Both the position numbers and the translations under genes were made by a program. This document shows positions 63,245-64,000 of a DNA stretch of 64,000 nt, piece by piece. The stretch is taken from contig NZ_JACGWX010000005.1 of NCBI RefSeq assembly GCF_014137945.1, forward strand, positions 62,001-126,000, written 5' to 3'. The first letter of the stretch is position 1; every line of letters begins with the position of its first letter. The notes below the pieces were generated by a model, which was not told the DNA's origin, did no database searches, and saw only the letters and a list, made by a program, of their open reading frames with translations. Origin of the DNA: Microcella alkalica (lineage in GTDB: Bacteria > Actinomycetota > Actinomycetes > Actinomycetales > Microbacteriaceae).

Positions 63245-64000
63245 ATGCTCGAGATCAGGGGCGCGACCAAGCGCTTCGGCGACCGCACCGTGCTCGACGA
63301 CGTGACCTTCGGCGTCGGCGCGGGCCGACTGACCGGATTCGTCGGCGGCAACGGCGCCGGCAAGACGACGACCATGCGGATCCTGCTCGGGGTGCTGTCC
63401 GCCGACGCCGGCGAGGTGCTCGTCGACGGCCGCCCCATCACGGCCGACGACCGCCGGGGCTTCGGCTACATGCCGGAGGAGCGCGGCCTCTACCCCAAGA
63501 TGCGCGTCCACGAGCAGCTCGTCTACCTCGCCCGCCTGCGCGGCATGCGCGCCGCCGACGCGAGCGCCGCTGCTGACGAGCTCATCGAGCGCCTCGAGCT
63601 GACGGAGCGCCGCGATGAGCCGATCGAGAAGCTCTCCCTCGGCAACCAGCAGCGCGCGCAGATCGCCGCCGCGCTCGTGCACGATCCGAGCGTGCTCGTT
63701 CTCGACGAGCCGTTCTCCGGGCTCGACCCGATGGCCGTCGAAACGGTGCTCAGGGTGCTCGCCGAGCGCGCGGCCCGCGGCGTGCCCGTCCTGTTCTCCA
63801 GCCATCAGCTCGACCTCGTCGAGCGCCTGTGCGACGACGTGGTCGTCATCGCTGACGGTCGCATCCGCGCGGCGGGCACGCGCGACGAGCTGCGCGCGCG
63901 CGGCGCCGGGCGCCAGTGGGAGCTGCAGGTCGGCGACGACGCCGGCTGGGTGCGCGGCCTCCACGACATCGCGGTCATCGACTTCGACGGCGACTACGTC
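63245..64000 (+). CDS. ABC-transporter ATP-binding protein, exporter type (partial)
   Basis: The first 252 residues are visible; the gene runs past the window end. ATPase motifs: Walker A FVGGNGAGKTTTMRILLG, Q-loop region GYMPEERGLYPKM, signature LSLGNQQRAQIAAALVHDP, Walker B VLVLDEPFSGLDP, and H-loop FSSHQ. The YMPEERGLYPKM form is typical of NatA/CcmA-like exporters. A permease gene presumably follows outside the window. Downstream of and probably regulated by the two-component pair. Confidence 0.93.
   Translation, partial: MLEIRGATKRFGDRTVLDDVTFGVGAGRLTGFVGGNGAGKTTTMRILLGVLSADAGEVLVDGRPITADDRRGFGYMPEERGLYPKMRVHEQLVYLARLRGMRAADASAAADELIERLELTERRDEPIEKLSLGNQQRAQIAAALVHDPSVLVLDEPFSGLDPMAVETVLRVLAERAARGVPVLFSSHQLDLVERLCDDVVVIADGRIRAAGTRDELRARGAGRQWELQVGDDAGWVRGLHDIAVIDFDGDYV

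Overview
The window is 64 kb of very GC-rich DNA (third codon positions almost always G or C, frequent GTG starts, many TAnnnT -10 boxes right next to start codons). Gene content and order (purM-purF with a sterol-carrier-like gene, purD-purC, purS-purQ-DUF3817-purL, DUF3073, DUF6421, DUF222/HNH, LacI-CUT1 sugar ABC operons) point to an actinobacterial chromosome, most likely Microbacteriaceae. No rRNA, tRNA or CRISPR array was seen.

Layout. 1-6.1 kb: a LacI-controlled sugar ABC operon on the minus strand, divergent from a glycogen-debranching-type glucosidase. 6.2-6.8 kb: the broken remains of a GH16 glucanase. 6.9-31.4 kb: mostly housekeeping, dominated by purine biosynthesis (purM, purF, purD, purC, purS, purQ, purL). 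The purQ-to-purL stretch is split by two accessory blocks of visibly lower GC. The first (20.3-24.6 kb) is a restriction-modification cassette: two 5-methylcytosine methyltransferases, an HNH nuclease and an IS5-type insertion. It is bounded by a 74-bp duplication of the purQ 3' end and has no integrase. The second (25.4-28.9 kb) is a HigB/HigA-ImmA toxin-antitoxin pair divergent from a three-gene ubiquitin-like operon: a small beta-grasp modifier, a DUF6791-ThiF E1-like adenylyltransferase, and a DUF6527 protein. This second block is the most interesting system in the window.

31.7-37.8 kb: two sodium:solute (acetate-type) symporters with DUF485-like partners around a LytS/LytTR two-component pair. 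38-48.5 kb: DMT exporter, chorismate mutase, secreted proteins, copper-storage-like protein, glycosyltransferase, purA, a TetR/MFS pair with two clear operators, and small enzymes. 48.6-54 kb: a second DNA-modification cluster (MmeI-like type IIL enzyme with a small coupled partner, DUF222-HNH protein, beta-class DNA methyltransferase). 54-64 kb: HAD phosphatase, pyrE, exonuclease III, transglutaminase, DedA, DUF6421-SDR, a NarL-type two-component system, and the start of an ABC exporter at the window edge.

How the parts work together: de novo purine synthesis is nearly complete here (purM, F, D, C, S, Q, L, A). Around it sit at least two defence-type modules. The first two genes of the ubiquitin-like set overlap out of frame and the last two overlap by 4 bp. 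The set shares a 105-bp control region with the toxin-antitoxin pair, suggesting the two are co-regulated and moved together.
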